From Candidatus Calditenuaceae archaeon (GTDB lineage Archaea > Thermoproteota > Nitrososphaeria_A > Caldarchaeales > Calditenuaceae), in the NCBI GenBank assembly GCA_025059595.1, contig JANXDI010000029.1, forward strand, positions 282,735 to 346,734: a stretch of DNA of 64,000 bases, written 5' to 3'. Position numbers and translations under genes: made by a program. Of the stretch, positions 42,319 to 51,372 are shown piece after piece. Position 1 is the stretch's first letter. Each line of letters begins with the position of its first letter. The notes beneath the pieces are model-generated. The model saw only the letters and a program-made list of their open reading frames with translations. It made no database searches and was not told the origin of the DNA.

Positions 42319-43698
42319 TTGAAAGGACCTAGCGTGGTAGCTCGCTTGGCAGGATTAAGGTGCGATGAGATAGAGGCTCAGATGGGAATTGAGGGCTACG
42401 GCACCGAGACAAGGGGGGTCGGAGGCATTGTAAAGAAGACCCCCGAAGACTTCATAGTCTCCGAGATACTTGAGGGTGGTCTCGACGCTGAGACCCTCTG
42501 GAGCATGGCTCCGCTCCCGATGGAGCCAACCCGCTACACTCTCTGGATACTGAAGAAGAGGAACTCAGAGACCGTGCTGGCGCTGGCTGAGCTCGCGAAG
42601 ATGCTCGGAGTTAGACCCTCCAAGTCGATGCTCTGCGGCATAAAGGATAGGCGTGCAATGACTTATCAGTTTGTAGCACTGCCTCTAACGAGGGGCACGG
42701 CGAAAGTCGACAGCGTTCTCATAAAAAGGGGGGAGGCGCGTAGGATTGGCTACATAGACGGGCTCGACTCCTCGAGGCTCACAGCAAATAGGTTCGAGGT
42801 TGTTGTGAAGGGTGCCGAGGCTGAACCCTCACTCCTCGAGCAATTCAGCGCCGAGGCCCATGTGCACGGGGTTCCAAACTTCTACGGTCCTCAAAGGTTT
42901 GGGCTTCTGAGGCCAGTCACACATCTTGTCGGAGGGGCAATTGTGAAAGGTGATTTGCGCGGAGCGGTCGAGACTTTACTGGGTTATTCAACGGACTTTG
43001 AGCCGGAGCCCGCTAGGAGAGCGAGACGGTTCTTCGCGGAGACAGGAGACTATGCGTCCTCCCTCAACTACTTCCCCCGGAGCCTCGTCTATGAGCGGAG
43101 AATTCTGAAACACCTCTCCGAGAGGGCCGGAGACTATGTAGGCGCCCTCAGAAAGCTACCCCTGCGCATCAGAAGACTCTTCGTAGACGCTTACTCGGCC
43201 TACCTCTTCAACAAAGCCTTAAGCCAAACACTCCGAGAAGGCCTTAAGCCAGACGAGCCCGCCGTCGGCGACCTCTTCATCAGGATGGACAGGCTCTCCC
43301 GCCCATATGGCCGGCCGCTTCAAGTAACTGCCTCAAACATAGATGAAGTCCGGTCAAGAGCTAGTGAGGGCCAAGTCGCCTTAGCCATTCCGAGCCCGGG
43401 CTATCTTTCTTGGATTCCCGGGGGGCCGCGCGGCGAGGTTCTCAAAAATATTCTGGATGAGGAGGGCGTCTCTCTCAAGAGCTTTAGGGTCAGGGGACTG
43501 CCGGAGGCCTCAACATCGGGCCTCTATAGACCCATTTCTCTCAAGCCCCAGATGCTGAGCCTCGAGAGTCTGGACAACCACACGGTCAAGGTCTCGCTCA
43601 GACTTCCACCAGCAGGATACGCAACATCACTACTTCGAGAGCTTATGAAGAGGAGATGCGCCCTCGCTTACATCGGTGTGGAGCACTGCTATGCTTAA
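42319..43698 (+). CDS. truD: tRNA pseudouridine synthase TruD
   Basis: It modifies U13 of tRNA (family also Pus7). The catalytic Asp is in GIKDRRAMTYQ (Asp about 110). TPEDFIVSEIL near 41-51, GHG-like and NFYGPQRFG motifs near 186-194, and the inserted TRUD domain of about 210-370 are present. Its 459 residues fit archaeal TruD. The TTG start lies 3 bases after the purA stop, so it is part of the guaB-purA operon. Confidence 0.92.
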   Translation: MKGPSVVARLAGLRCDEIEAQMGIEGYGTETRGVGGIVKKTPEDFIVSEILEGGLDAETLWSMAPLPMEPTRYTLWILKKRNSETVLALAELAKMLGVRPSKSMLCGIKDRRAMTYQFVALPLTRGTAKVDSVLIKRGEARRIGYIDGLDSSRLTANRFEVVVKGAEAEPSLLEQFSAEAHVHGVPNFYGPQRFGLLRPVTHLVGGAIVKGDLRGAVETLLGYSTDFEPEPARRARRFFAETGDYASSLNYFPRSLVYERRILKHLSERAGDYVGALRKLPLRIRRLFVDAYSAYLFNKALSQTLREGLKPDEPAVGDLFIRMDRLSRPYGRPLQVTASNIDEVRSRASEGQVALAIPSPGYLSWIPGGPRGEVLKNILDEEGVSLKSFRVRGLPEASTSGLYRPISLKPQMLSLESLDNHTVKVSLRLPPAGYATSLLRELMKRRCALAYIGVEHCYA

Positions 43699-43716
43699 AT
43701 TCGAGCCCCTTATAGT

Positions 43717-44388
43717 ATGAGCAAGTTGTATATCGCGAGAGAGGCGAGACCTATAGCAACGTTTACACTCATCGCTGCAAACCTAATCGTGTTCGGTTTA
43801 ACATTCATCTTCGGCCGCGTATTTATGATATCAAACTTCGGAGTGGTCCCGATTAACGTCGTCGCGGCTCCAGACATCCAGACCTTCCTACACGGCGTGT
43901 TCACCCTTTTCACATCCATGTTCATTCATGATGGCTTCCTACACATCTTCTTCAACATGTGGGGGCTATTAATTTTTGGGAGGGATGTGGAGATAGTGCT
44001 TGGCCGCCCCAGATTCATCACGCTATACTTCGTTAGCGGCGTCGTCGGAGGTCTTGCATACGCCTTTACAAGCTACTACTTCCCATCTCACAGGTTCGCT
44101 CCCTTAATACCCGCCGTCGGGGCTTCGGGCGCGGTTTTCGGAGTCATGGGAGCTTTCGGAGTCCTCTTCCCCCGGCGGCCCCTAGCCCTCTTCCTCTACC
44201 TCATACCAATCATCGCTCCGGCATATATCGTGATTATAGTCCTTGCCGCATTACAGACTCTGTTCGCCTTCACCATGCCATTCAGCTCGATAGCCTACAG
44301 CGCCCACATAGGCGGCTTAGCTGTGGGCCTGAGCCTCTCCAAAATCTTGACAGCAACTCTAGCCAGATACAGGGAAGACTACTGGTGA
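43717..44388 (+). CDS. Rhomboid family intramembrane serine protease
   Basis: A 223-residue six-helix rhomboid. The catalytic serine is in GASGAVFGVMGAFG (Ser about 137) and the histidine in YSAHIGGLAVG (His about 197). The HDGFLHIFFNMWGLLIFG segment near 71-88 supplies the oxyanion-region His and Asn. It is a third predicted intramembrane protease beside the two site-2 proteases. CTTAAATTC lies about 20 bases before the ATG. Confidence 0.92.
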   Translation: MSKLYIAREARPIATFTLIAANLIVFGLTFIFGRVFMISNFGVVPINVVAAPDIQTFLHGVFTLFTSMFIHDGFLHIFFNMWGLLIFGRDVEIVLGRPRFITLYFVSGVVGGLAYAFTSYYFPSHRFAPLIPAVGASGAVFGVMGAFGVLFPRRPLALFLYLIPIIAPAYIVIIVLAALQTLFAFTMPFSSIAYSAHIGGLAVGLSLSKILTATLARYREDYW

Positions 44389-44397
44389 TTAAGCCCT

Positions 44398-44538
44398 CTA
44401 AGCCACGCCGAGCAACAGTGCACCAATCGCCTTTCCTAGAACCCTGAATATCTCTGCCACGAAGACGGATGCGAAAGCCAGCAATAGGAAGAAGAGGAAA
44501 AGAGCCACGATGGAGGCCAGTTCCCTTAACTGGACCAT
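44398..44538 (-). CDS. Tiny single-pass membrane protein (46 residues)
   Basis: The frame from ATG 44538 to TAG 44398 encodes a short polar start (MVQLREL), one long hydrophobic helix (SIVALFLFFLLLAFASVFVA) and a small amphipathic tail ending LLLGVA. It fills an otherwise empty 240-base gap between rhomboid and topoisomerase and converges with rhomboid 10 bases away. AGGCTGAGTGGT lies upstream of the ATG, with a TTAAATA box near 44565-44575. It is a plausible gene without known relatives. Confidence 0.5.
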   Translation of the reverse strand: MVQLRELASIVALFLFFLLLAFASVFVAEIFRVLGKAIGALLLGVA

Positions 44539-44630
44539 ACCACTCAGCCTACTTCTATGCAGCCACTATTTAATGAATTCCAACCGCACCGCTGCGATGC
44601 AAAGGCGAAAACTCAGCGCCAACAAAGGCT

Positions 44631-46391
44631 TCACCTGCCCCGCGGAGTCCGGCGCCCACCCATCGGCCCTTCAGAGAAGTGAGACGCTAACCGCTCCCCA
44701 ATAATTTCAACTTCCTTGAGGCACCTCTCAAGAAGAGGCCTGTAAAGCTCGAGGGCCTTTGACAGGGCGTCGTCGATTGATTCCTCTCCCCTCTCGACGC
44801 TCCGCATGAATCTTTCAACGGTCCTACGGGTCTCGGGCGTAACGAGCCTCTCATCCACTTGGGCCAACGCAGCTATCAGGCCCTCCCCAAGCTGAGTCGG
44901 CTGCAGTCTACCCCGATTTCTCGTTATGAAGCCCCTCCTGAGAAGGAGGGATGGGTAGAGTGGCCGGGTGGCGTCTGTTCCGAGCTCATTCACCTCCATG
45001 ACCCTTAAAAGCTCAGCCTCCGAAAGACGCTCCGGAGGTCTAGTCTCTTCCTCAACCAGTCGCATCTCAACGACCTCCAGCACATCGCCGTCCCTCATCC
45101 TCGGCAGACGCTCCTCACGCGGCTTAAAGTATGGGAAGACGGTGAAGAATCCAGCCTCCTCGAGATATCTCCCTGAGGACCTGAACTCAACTCCAACGAC
45201 GTCGAAAACCGCGCTCTGCCGGACAAGGACAGCGTCGCCTGTGAAGGCATTGGCGACGAACCTCCTCGCAAAATACTCCCAGACTACACCGGCGAGTCCA
45301 GCCCCTTCGTAGAGCCTCGTCGGATAAATTGGGGGGTGCGCGCCATCGCTCAGCCTTCCATTTCTGGGGTTGGGCTTACTTTGCAGGACGGCCCCAGACA
45401 GAATCTTTGAGCCTCTAACTGTATGGAGGCGCCTCTCAAAGTCAAATCCCTCGGGATACTTGTTGGTCTCAGTGCGTGGATAGGACAGGTAGCCATTCTG
45501 GTAGAGGCCCTCCATCACACCTAGCAAGCTGTAGGACGAACGTCCCGTAATCTTAACCAAGTCCCTGAGAGAATCATCTGTCCTTGCTGGGAACGGCCTC
45601 GGAACAATAACCCTCTCCTCAGAGTAGCTCCGAACCACACCCCGGCCAGCAGCCGATGCAAGGCCGAGAAGACGCTCAGCCTCAGGCCTACTCCGTAAAT
45701 CACCAGTCCGCGCCCTGAAGCTCCATTCACCATATCTCAAAACACTTGCGAGATACCAGTACTTCTCGGGTTTGAATTCTCGGATGCTCTTCTCTCGATC
45801 AACTAAGAATTTGAGGCTTGGCGACTGTACGGGGCCCCAGCTAATTACTCCAGTTTCTCCAACTTTCCGCCTAACGGAGAGTGTGAGGAGCCTTGTGAAG
45901 GCTGCTCCGGTGAGGAGGTCGAATGACCTGCGAAGCTGGGCCTTATTCACCCAACCCCAGTTAAGGTCGCGCTCTAGACCACTCCATGCCCTAAGCAGCT
46001 CGTCCTCCTCAAGTGAGTTGAACCTCATCCTCCTAAACTCCGCATTCTCGCCGCATACACTCCTATAAACGCTCAGAAGCTCATATCCTATCAGTTCCCC
46101 TTCATGGTCGTTGTCCGTCGCGACCACTAAGATTCCATCCTTAGTGCTCGAGAAGAGCTTCATCAAACGCTTGTAGGAGTGGCCGTCGGCGACCACGAGC
46201 CTCGTATTTTTTGAGTCGAGAATATCCAGCAGGTCAGAGAGCCTCCACTTATAGAACCTCTCGGCTAGGTCGCAGTCCATGAGGTGGCCGCTAACACTTG
46301 CAAACGTGGCCTCCACGCCGTGCTTCCTCAGAACCCTGAAAAGCTCTCTCGCGACCGACCTCTTCTCAGCGACGACTATGTAGCGCTGCAT
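44631..46391 (-). CDS. topA: DNA topoisomerase IA (topoisomerase III type)
   Basis: A 586-residue type IA topoisomerase. The Toprim domain opens at RYIVVAEKRSVARELFRVL with the acidic ATDNDHEGELIGYEL triad. The catalytic tyrosine lies in NGYLSYPRTETNKYP near 316, and SDGAHPPIYPT and NELGTDATRPLYPSLLLRRGFI follow. There is no C-terminal zinc ribbon and no helicase part, so it is not reverse gyrase. I start at ATG 46391, because CTTAATAG at 46418-46425 is too close to ATG 46412. Confidence 0.92.
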   Translation of the reverse strand: MQRYIVVAEKRSVARELFRVLRKHGVEATFASVSGHLMDCDLAERFYKWRLSDLLDILDSKNTRLVVADGHSYKRLMKLFSSTKDGILVVATDNDHEGELIGYELLSVYRSVCGENAEFRRMRFNSLEEDELLRAWSGLERDLNWGWVNKAQLRRSFDLLTGAAFTRLLTLSVRRKVGETGVISWGPVQSPSLKFLVDREKSIREFKPEKYWYLASVLRYGEWSFRARTGDLRSRPEAERLLGLASAAGRGVVRSYSEERVIVPRPFPARTDDSLRDLVKITGRSSYSLLGVMEGLYQNGYLSYPRTETNKYPEGFDFERRLHTVRGSKILSGAVLQSKPNPRNGRLSDGAHPPIYPTRLYEGAGLAGVVWEYFARRFVANAFTGDAVLVRQSAVFDVVGVEFRSSGRYLEEAGFFTVFPYFKPREERLPRMRDGDVLEVVEMRLVEEETRPPERLSEAELLRVMEVNELGTDATRPLYPSLLLRRGFITRNRGRLQPTQLGEGLIAALAQVDERLVTPETRRTVERFMRSVERGEESIDDALSKALELYRPLLERCLKEVEIIGERLASHFSEGPMGGRRTPRGR

Positions 46392-46484
46392 TACGCCGCA
46401 ACCAAGCGTCATGAGCTAACTATTAAGTTAAGTAATGTAAAATCGCCAAAGAAATAAAACATGCCGCCTGCCTATCTACCTTAG

Positions 46485-46913
46485 ATGCACCCCGATGAGT
46501 CCTGCGAAGCCTTCATCGACGGAGCCTCCAGCGGAAACCCGGGACCATCCGCATACGCTTACATCATCAAGCGCGGTGGTGAGGCTCTGAGAGGTAACGG
46601 ATACTTAGGCCCGGGGACGAACAATCAAGCCGAGTACGAGGCTCTCGTCCACTGTCTTCGGCGGGCCCTAAGGCTGGGCTGCAGAAACATCATCGTCTAC
46701 AGCGATAGCACACTCCTTGTGAAGCAGCTACGAGGAGAATATAATGTAAGGGAACAGCGGCTGAGGCGGTTGAGAGAAGAGGCGCTGAACCTCATTAACA
46801 ACTTTGACTCGTTCGAGATAAGGCACATTCCAAGGGAATTGAACTCGGAGGCGAACAATTTGGCACGACGGGGCCTCCGAAAAGCGGCGAGAGTGGGCGG
46901 GGGCGTAGATTGA
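46485..46913 (+). CDS. rnhA: Ribonuclease HI with a substituted fourth active-site residue
   Basis: A 142-residue RNase H1 that lacks an HBD domain. The first three acidic residues are present: Asp12 in FIDGASSGNPG, Glu50 in NNQAEYEALV and Asp74 in VYSDSTLLVKQL. The fourth, expected in an EAD-x-LA motif, reads EANNLA, so it is Asn (residue 124). In E. coli the equivalent change still leaves activity. The ATG is about 30 bases after GAAATAAAAC. It is divergent from topA. Confidence 0.88.
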   Translation: MHPDESCEAFIDGASSGNPGPSAYAYIIKRGGEALRGNGYLGPGTNNQAEYEALVHCLRRALRLGCRNIIVYSDSTLLVKQLRGEYNVREQRLRRLREEALNLINNFDSFEIRHIPRELNSEANNLARRGLRKAARVGGGVD

Positions 46914-46949
46914 TGAAGTAAAAATACCGCACCCGCATAAACTCTCCTC

Positions 46950-47336
46950 GTGAAGAAATACGTTATTGGAGCCACGGATGTGAAAATCATAACGCTTGGA
47001 CTCTCACTCTACCGGGACAGCCTCCTCGAGGTCGCTAGGCGATTTCTCTCGGGATATAACGTCAGTTACGAGCTGAAAGAGGCGGTGCACCGCGAGGTTG
47101 AGGCGCTCGAGAAACTGCTTAGTCAGATGAGCCCGGAGACCGAGTTCACCCTAAATAACCCAGACGACCAGACAAAGAGAGTTCTGATAAGCGGTTGCAG
47201 AATATTCGCGGGAGTCTATGAAGAGGTCAAGAAGAGGTTGGCTGAGAGGGTTGGGAAGCTCGACTCGAAAGAGCTGGACTATCTCGAGAAGAGGCTTAAG
47301 GGTTTGTTGGAGTCACCGATTCTCTTAGAGGCTTAA
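46950..47336 (+). CDS. Uncharacterised helical protein, 128 residues
   Basis: Mostly alpha-helical and charged (LYRDSLLEVARRFLSGYN, ELKEAVHREVEALEKLLSQM, KELDYLEKRLKGLLES), with a middle basic strand KRVLISGCRIFAG. There are no membrane segments or metal motifs. The GTG start is 36 bases after rnhA, so it is likely co-transcribed. No family is recognised. Confidence 0.62.
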   Translation: MKKYVIGATDVKIITLGLSLYRDSLLEVARRFLSGYNVSYELKEAVHREVEALEKLLSQMSPETEFTLNNPDDQTKRVLISGCRIFAGVYEEVKKRLAERVGKLDSKELDYLEKRLKGLLESPILLEA

Positions 47337-47341
47337 GGGTC

Positions 47342-48322
47342 TCAGCCGCCGATTGTATGCATCGGTCTGACGTGCTCCAGCATTCCATTAGACCTCAATA
47401 GAGTCTCAACGCCTCTAAACTTCTTCATAAACGCCAACCTGACGAATCTGATAACCTCTTCATCGGTGGCTCCCGACCTCAAAAGTGGTTTGAGGTCGTA
47501 TTCGTCTCTGCTGAAGAGGCATGGGACAAGTTTCCCATCCGCCTTGACCCTCACTCTGTCGCAGTCCCAGCAGAAGGGCTCGGAGACCGATGAAATCACG
47601 CCTATCTCACCAGTCTGCGTGTCCTTGAAGCCGTAGTATCTCGCAGTAGACCCGCTCTCCCGTTCCTTGGGATATAGCTGATACCGCTCGGACAGGACCT
47701 CTATTATTTTTGACGCATTCACGACCCTCTCGATGCTCCAACTCCTCTCACCATCGAATGGCATAAACTCGATGAATCTCACCGTCATTCCCGTCTCTCT
47801 TGCAAGTTCGGCGAAGTCAAACAGCTCGTCATCGTTGCAACCCTTAACCACGACGACATTAATCTTTACTGCGAGGCCTGACTTCCGAGCCGCAGCCACT
47901 CCCGCCATCACTCTGTTGAAGACCCCTCTTACGCCTACTATCTCATCAAACTTCTCGGGCTTCAGGCTATGAAGGCTGACTGTTACACTCTTCAGACCAG
48001 CCTCGGCGAGACGCTCCGCATAGGTTGACAGGTGGAAGCCGTTAGTCGTCATGGAGACGCCCTCAACCCCCTCAACCGCCGCTATCATCTTCACGAGCCT
48101 CTCCACCCCGGCTCTGACCAGCGGCTCACCACCCGTAAGCCTGACACGAGAAACCCCCATAGATGCGAAAATCCTAACGACGCGCAGAATCTCCTCAAAG
48201 CTCAAAAGCTCATCGCTCGGAAGCCAGACAGGCTCTCTCGGCATGCAGAAGCTACACCTGAAGTTGCACCTGTCCGTAACTGAGAGCCTAAGCTTCCTCG
48301 CCACCCGCCCAAAACCATCCAC
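47342..48322 (-). CDS. moaA: GTP 3',8-cyclase (molybdenum cofactor synthesis)
   Basis: The first step of molybdopterin synthesis. The radical SAM cluster is CNFRCSFC near residues 18-25 and the second iron-sulfur site is CWDCDRVRVKADGKLVPC near 257-274. LRLTGGEPLVR, MTTNGFHL and GRVARKLRLSVTDR are typical. The C-terminal double Gly of many MoaA proteins is present (IGG). I start at GTG 48322, since a TATA box TTTATATAAG (48365-48374) lies over GTG 48364 and GGAG precedes 48322. Confidence 0.93.
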   Translation of the reverse strand: MDGFGRVARKLRLSVTDRCNFRCSFCMPREPVWLPSDELLSFEEILRVVRIFASMGVSRVRLTGGEPLVRAGVERLVKMIAAVEGVEGVSMTTNGFHLSTYAERLAEAGLKSVTVSLHSLKPEKFDEIVGVRGVFNRVMAGVAAARKSGLAVKINVVVVKGCNDDELFDFAELARETGMTVRFIEFMPFDGERSWSIERVVNASKIIEVLSERYQLYPKERESGSTARYYGFKDTQTGEIGVISSVSEPFCWDCDRVRVKADGKLVPCLFSRDEYDLKPLLRSGATDEEVIRFVRLAFMKKFRGVETLLRSNGMLEHVRPMHTIGG

Positions 48323-48490
48323 CAAGTTCTCCAACTGGTTACTTACCTGAAACTCGTCCGACACCTTATATAAATCTCACATGTCAAGCCGGCCATGAAC
48401 AATTAGACCGGGAGGATGCGCGACCTTGTTTTAGCGCAGCGAGATAGATTTAAACGATGCCTTTAAAGTTTTTAGGCGTAGGTGGTGTGA

Positions 48491-49219
48491 TTGGCTGCTC
48501 TTGGAATGGCTGGAGCATATGACAGGGCGATTACTGTCTTCTCACCTCAAGGTCGTCTGTATCAGGTTGAGTATGCCCTTGAGACTGTAAAGTCAGGCTC
48601 AACCGCCGTCGGCATCAGTGTATCTGAAGGCGTGGTTCTCGCAGTTGAGGAGAGGGCTTACAGCAAGCTTCAGAGCCCGAACTATTCGCAGAAGCTCTTT
48701 CAGATTGATGAGCACATCGGCGCAGCGAGCTCTGGATTGATATCGGATGCGAGAATTCTTGTGGATAGCGCACGCGTCTATGCTCAGGTTTATAGGCTAA
48801 CTTTCGACGAGCCGCCTAGCGTGGAGGCGATAGCGAAGCGCGTCGGAGACACTATGCAGCTCTACACTCAGCACGCAGGTGTGAGGCCATTCGGCGTGGC
48901 TCTCCTGATAGGCGGCATAGGTAGTGATGGGCCGAGCCTGTTTTACACGGAGCCGAGCGGCGTCGTGATGAAGTATGGCGGCTGGTCGATAGGTAGGGGT
49001 AGCGATAAGGTGAGGGAGATTCTGGAGAACCTCTACGCTCCTGAGATGACGCTCGAGGAGGCTAAGAAGCTCTGCGTAGCTTCTCTGGTACAGAGTATTG
49101 AGAAGACAGACGAAAGGTGGTCTGCAAAGATGGTTGTGATACCATCCAGCACCCGGCTCTACACGCCCATAAGTCAAGAAGAGGTTAACAAGCTCGTGGA
49201 GCAGGCTCTAAAGAAGTGA
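48491..49219 (+). CDS. psmA: 20S proteasome alpha subunit
   Basis: It forms the outer rings and gate of the archaeal 20S proteasome. Its 242 residues show GAYDRAITVFSPQGRLYQVEYA, the alpha-type N-terminal signature, followed by STAVGISVSEGVVLAVE, and GVRPFGVALLIGGIG. The start is TTG 48491 with TTTAAAG at 48462-48468 upstream. It leads the exosome cluster, but a separate TATA box (AATATAAATAA, 49230-49240) drives the next gene. Confidence 0.96.
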   Translation: MAALGMAGAYDRAITVFSPQGRLYQVEYALETVKSGSTAVGISVSEGVVLAVEERAYSKLQSPNYSQKLFQIDEHIGAASSGLISDARILVDSARVYAQVYRLTFDEPPSVEAIAKRVGDTMQLYTQHAGVRPFGVALLIGGIGSDGPSLFYTEPSGVVMKYGGWSIGRGSDKVREILENLYAPEMTLEEAKKLCVASLVQSIEKTDERWSAKMVVIPSSTRLYTPISQEEVNKLVEQALKK

Positions 49220-49229
49220 AGATAGCCAA

Positions 49230-49240
49230 GAATATAAATA
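49230..49240 (+). promoter_or_regulatory. TATA box of the SBDS-exosome operon
   Basis: AATATAAATAA lies 32-42 bases before the TTG at 49272. It should start the transcript carrying SBDS, rrp4, rrp41 and rrp42. Confidence 0.5.
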
Positions 49241-49271
49241 ACATGAACTCACAGTTGTAGTTGATAAAACC

Positions 49272-49970
49272 TTGAGTAAGAGGTTTACGGTTGCAAAGAT
49301 TTCCAAGGGCGGAGCCAACTTCGAGATTCTCGTGGACCCGGACGTGGCCTTAAGAGTGAAGATGGGTGAGAATCTTCCGGCCTCCAAGTTCTTGGTCTAT
49401 GAGGAGGTCTATAGGGACTCGAAGAAGGGAATCAGAGCCAATACGAGCGAGCTCACAAAGACCTTCGGAACCACGGATATTCAGGACATCGCCCTCAGAA
49501 TACTGAGGGAGGGCGAGTTACAGATAACATCTGACCAGCGTAGAAGACTAATAGAGGAGAAGAAGAAGCAGATAATCGATTTCTTAAGTAAACATGCAAC
49601 AGACCCTCGAACCAACATGCCGATTCCTCCTCAAAGGCTGGAGCTTTCTCTGGAGGAGGCCGGAGTCTCCATAGACCCGTTCGTCGACGCAAAGAAGCAG
49701 GTACCAAAGATTCTCGAGAAGCTCAGGATGGTCATCCCAATCAAAGTAGGATTAAACATTTTCCTCCTCCGCGTTCCCAGCGACTCCCAACCCACTCTCT
49801 ACAGGCATCTTAAGTCGCTGGGGAAGATTTTGAAGGAGGAGTGGGGCCAGGATGGCTGGTGGAGGTGTGAGCTCGAGGCCCCTGCAGGTATGATTACTGA
49901 TTTGGTGGATTTAGTGAATAAATACACGTCGGGTAGGGGTGAAGTGAAGCCGAGAGGTGAGGCCAGGTGA
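49272..49970 (+). CDS. Ribosome maturation protein SDO1 (SBDS)
   Basis: A 232-residue SBDS homologue with its three domains: the N-terminal FYSH domain (FTVAKISKGGANFEILVDPD to TSELTKTFGTTD), a helical middle domain (QRRRLIEEKKKQIIDFLSKH, DPRTNMPIPPQRLE) and a ferredoxin-like C-terminal domain. It helps release the anti-association factor aIF6 from the large subunit. The next gene overlaps its stop as GTGA. Confidence 0.95.
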   Translation: MSKRFTVAKISKGGANFEILVDPDVALRVKMGENLPASKFLVYEEVYRDSKKGIRANTSELTKTFGTTDIQDIALRILREGELQITSDQRRRLIEEKKKQIIDFLSKHATDPRTNMPIPPQRLELSLEEAGVSIDPFVDAKKQVPKILEKLRMVIPIKVGLNIFLLRVPSDSQPTLYRHLKSLGKILKEEWGQDGWWRCELEAPAGMITDLVDLVNKYTSGRGEVKPRGEAR

Positions 49971-50641
49971 CAGACTATGTCCGCGAAAGGGATGTTGTAA
50001 CTCCGGGCCAATTGCTATCCGACGACCAGCGGACTGCAGGAGCTCATACATACGTTTATGGAGGAAAAGTCTACGCCGCGGTTGCAGGAATCATACAGTA
50101 TAGAGACTCGCGAATCAATATCCTCCCATCAAAGTCGCCCTACAAGCCGAGCGAGTCGGACTTTGTGGTCGGCATAATCACGGACTCCAAGCCCAGCCAT
50201 TATGAGGTCGACCTCGGCTGGCACTTGGTCGGGTTTCTCCACAACCTTGGGCGAAGGTCGCGAATACGACTTCAGATAGGTGATGTCGTCTACACTCAGG
50301 TGAAAAACTCTGGAATAAGAGGAGTTTTTCTGGAGGGTGGGCAGAAACTTGTTAAGATTAGTCGCGGCCTCCTTATTCGCGTCAGCCCGGTTAAGATTCC
50401 GCGTATTATCGGCAAGAAAGGTAGCATGCTTAATGTCTTGAATTCGGAGTCGGGGTGCAGGCTCTACGTGGGTAGGAATGGATTGATAGCCATCGTGGGT
50501 GAGAGCCCTGAGAAGGAGTTAGCTGTTGCATCAGCTATAAAGATGATTGAGGAGGAGAGCCACCTACCCGGCCTAACCGAGCGCGTAACACATCACCTCA
50601 GGAAGAAGATTGTGGGAGGTGAGATTCTTGGAGAAGGTTGA
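49967..50641 (+). CDS. rrp4: Exosome subunit Rrp4
   Basis: An RNA-binding cap subunit of the archaeal exosome. It has an N-terminal domain (VVTPGQLLSDDQRTAGAHTY), an S1 domain (VVGIITDSKPSHYEVDLG, IGDVVYTQV) and a KH domain (VSPVKIPRIIGKKGSMLNVL with GxxG). GTG 49967 overlaps the SBDS stop by 4 bases. It overlaps rrp41 by 14 bases. Confidence 0.95.
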   Translation: MTDYVRERDVVTPGQLLSDDQRTAGAHTYVYGGKVYAAVAGIIQYRDSRINILPSKSPYKPSESDFVVGIITDSKPSHYEVDLGWHLVGFLHNLGRRSRIRLQIGDVVYTQVKNSGIRGVFLEGGQKLVKISRGLLIRVSPVKIPRIIGKKGSMLNVLNSESGCRLYVGRNGLIAIVGESPEKELAVASAIKMIEEESHLPGLTERVTHHLRKKIVGGEILGEG

Positions 50642-51365
50642 GCAGAGGCTCATTACGGAGGATGGCAGGCGGATTGATGGGCGGGCCCTTGACGAGATGC
50701 GGCCGGTTCGCATCGAGGCTGGGGTGCTCGACAGAAGCGACGGCTCAGCTTACATAGAGATGGGTAAGACTAAGATATACGCTGCAGTCTACGGTCCAAA
50801 GGAGGCCCACCCACGCCACTTGGCCCAACCGCACAAGGCTATTCTGAACTGCCGCTATCACATGGCCTCCTTCAGCGTTGAGGGAAGGAAGGCGCCTGGG
50901 ATGACTCGGAGGGAGATTGAGCTGAGCAAAGTGATTCGCGAGGCTTTAGAGAGTATAGTTATTTTAGAGGAGTTTCCGCGGTCAGCCATAGACATCTTCA
51001 TAGAAGTGATACAGGCGGATGCAGGCACGAGGACAGCTGGACTCACGGCCGCCTCGCTGGCCTTGGCTGACGCGGGCATACCAGTTCTAGACCTCTGTGC
51101 AGGTATAGCTGTCGGTAAGGTTGAAGGCAGGATTGTCTTGGACCCGAGCGAGGAGGAAGATAAGAGAGGCGAGGCGGACATGCCTGTTGCTATGGCGCCT
51201 CGGCTTGGCTCCATCGTGCTTCTACAGCTCAACGGCAGGTTGAACAGCTCCGAGTTCAGAGAGGCCCTTAGCCTAGCCAAGAAGGGAATCGACGTCCTGT
51301 ATGAGCTTCAGAGGAAGGCTCTCTCGAAGAAGTTTTCGGGGCTGACGCAGATAGGGGAGGATTGA
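50628..51365 (+). CDS. rrp41: Exosome catalytic subunit Rrp41
   Basis: An RNase PH-fold exoribonuclease, catalytic partner of Rrp42. Its hallmark phrases are RRIDGRALDEMRPVRIEAGV, GSAYIEMGKTKIYAAVYGP, RREIELSKVIREALE and DAGTRTAGLTAASLALADAG. The Asp in DKRGEADMPVA is catalytic. I choose TTG 50628 because GGGAGGTGA (50612-50620) stands 8 bases ahead of it, as a clear ribosome site inside the end of rrp4. Confidence 0.95.
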   Translation: MEKVEQRLITEDGRRIDGRALDEMRPVRIEAGVLDRSDGSAYIEMGKTKIYAAVYGPKEAHPRHLAQPHKAILNCRYHMASFSVEGRKAPGMTRREIELSKVIREALESIVILEEFPRSAIDIFIEVIQADAGTRTAGLTAASLALADAGIPVLDLCAGIAVGKVEGRIVLDPSEEEDKRGEADMPVAMAPRLGSIVLLQLNGRLNSSEFREALSLAKKGIDVLYELQRKALSKKFSGLTQIGED

Positions 51366-51372
51366 GGGCGGA

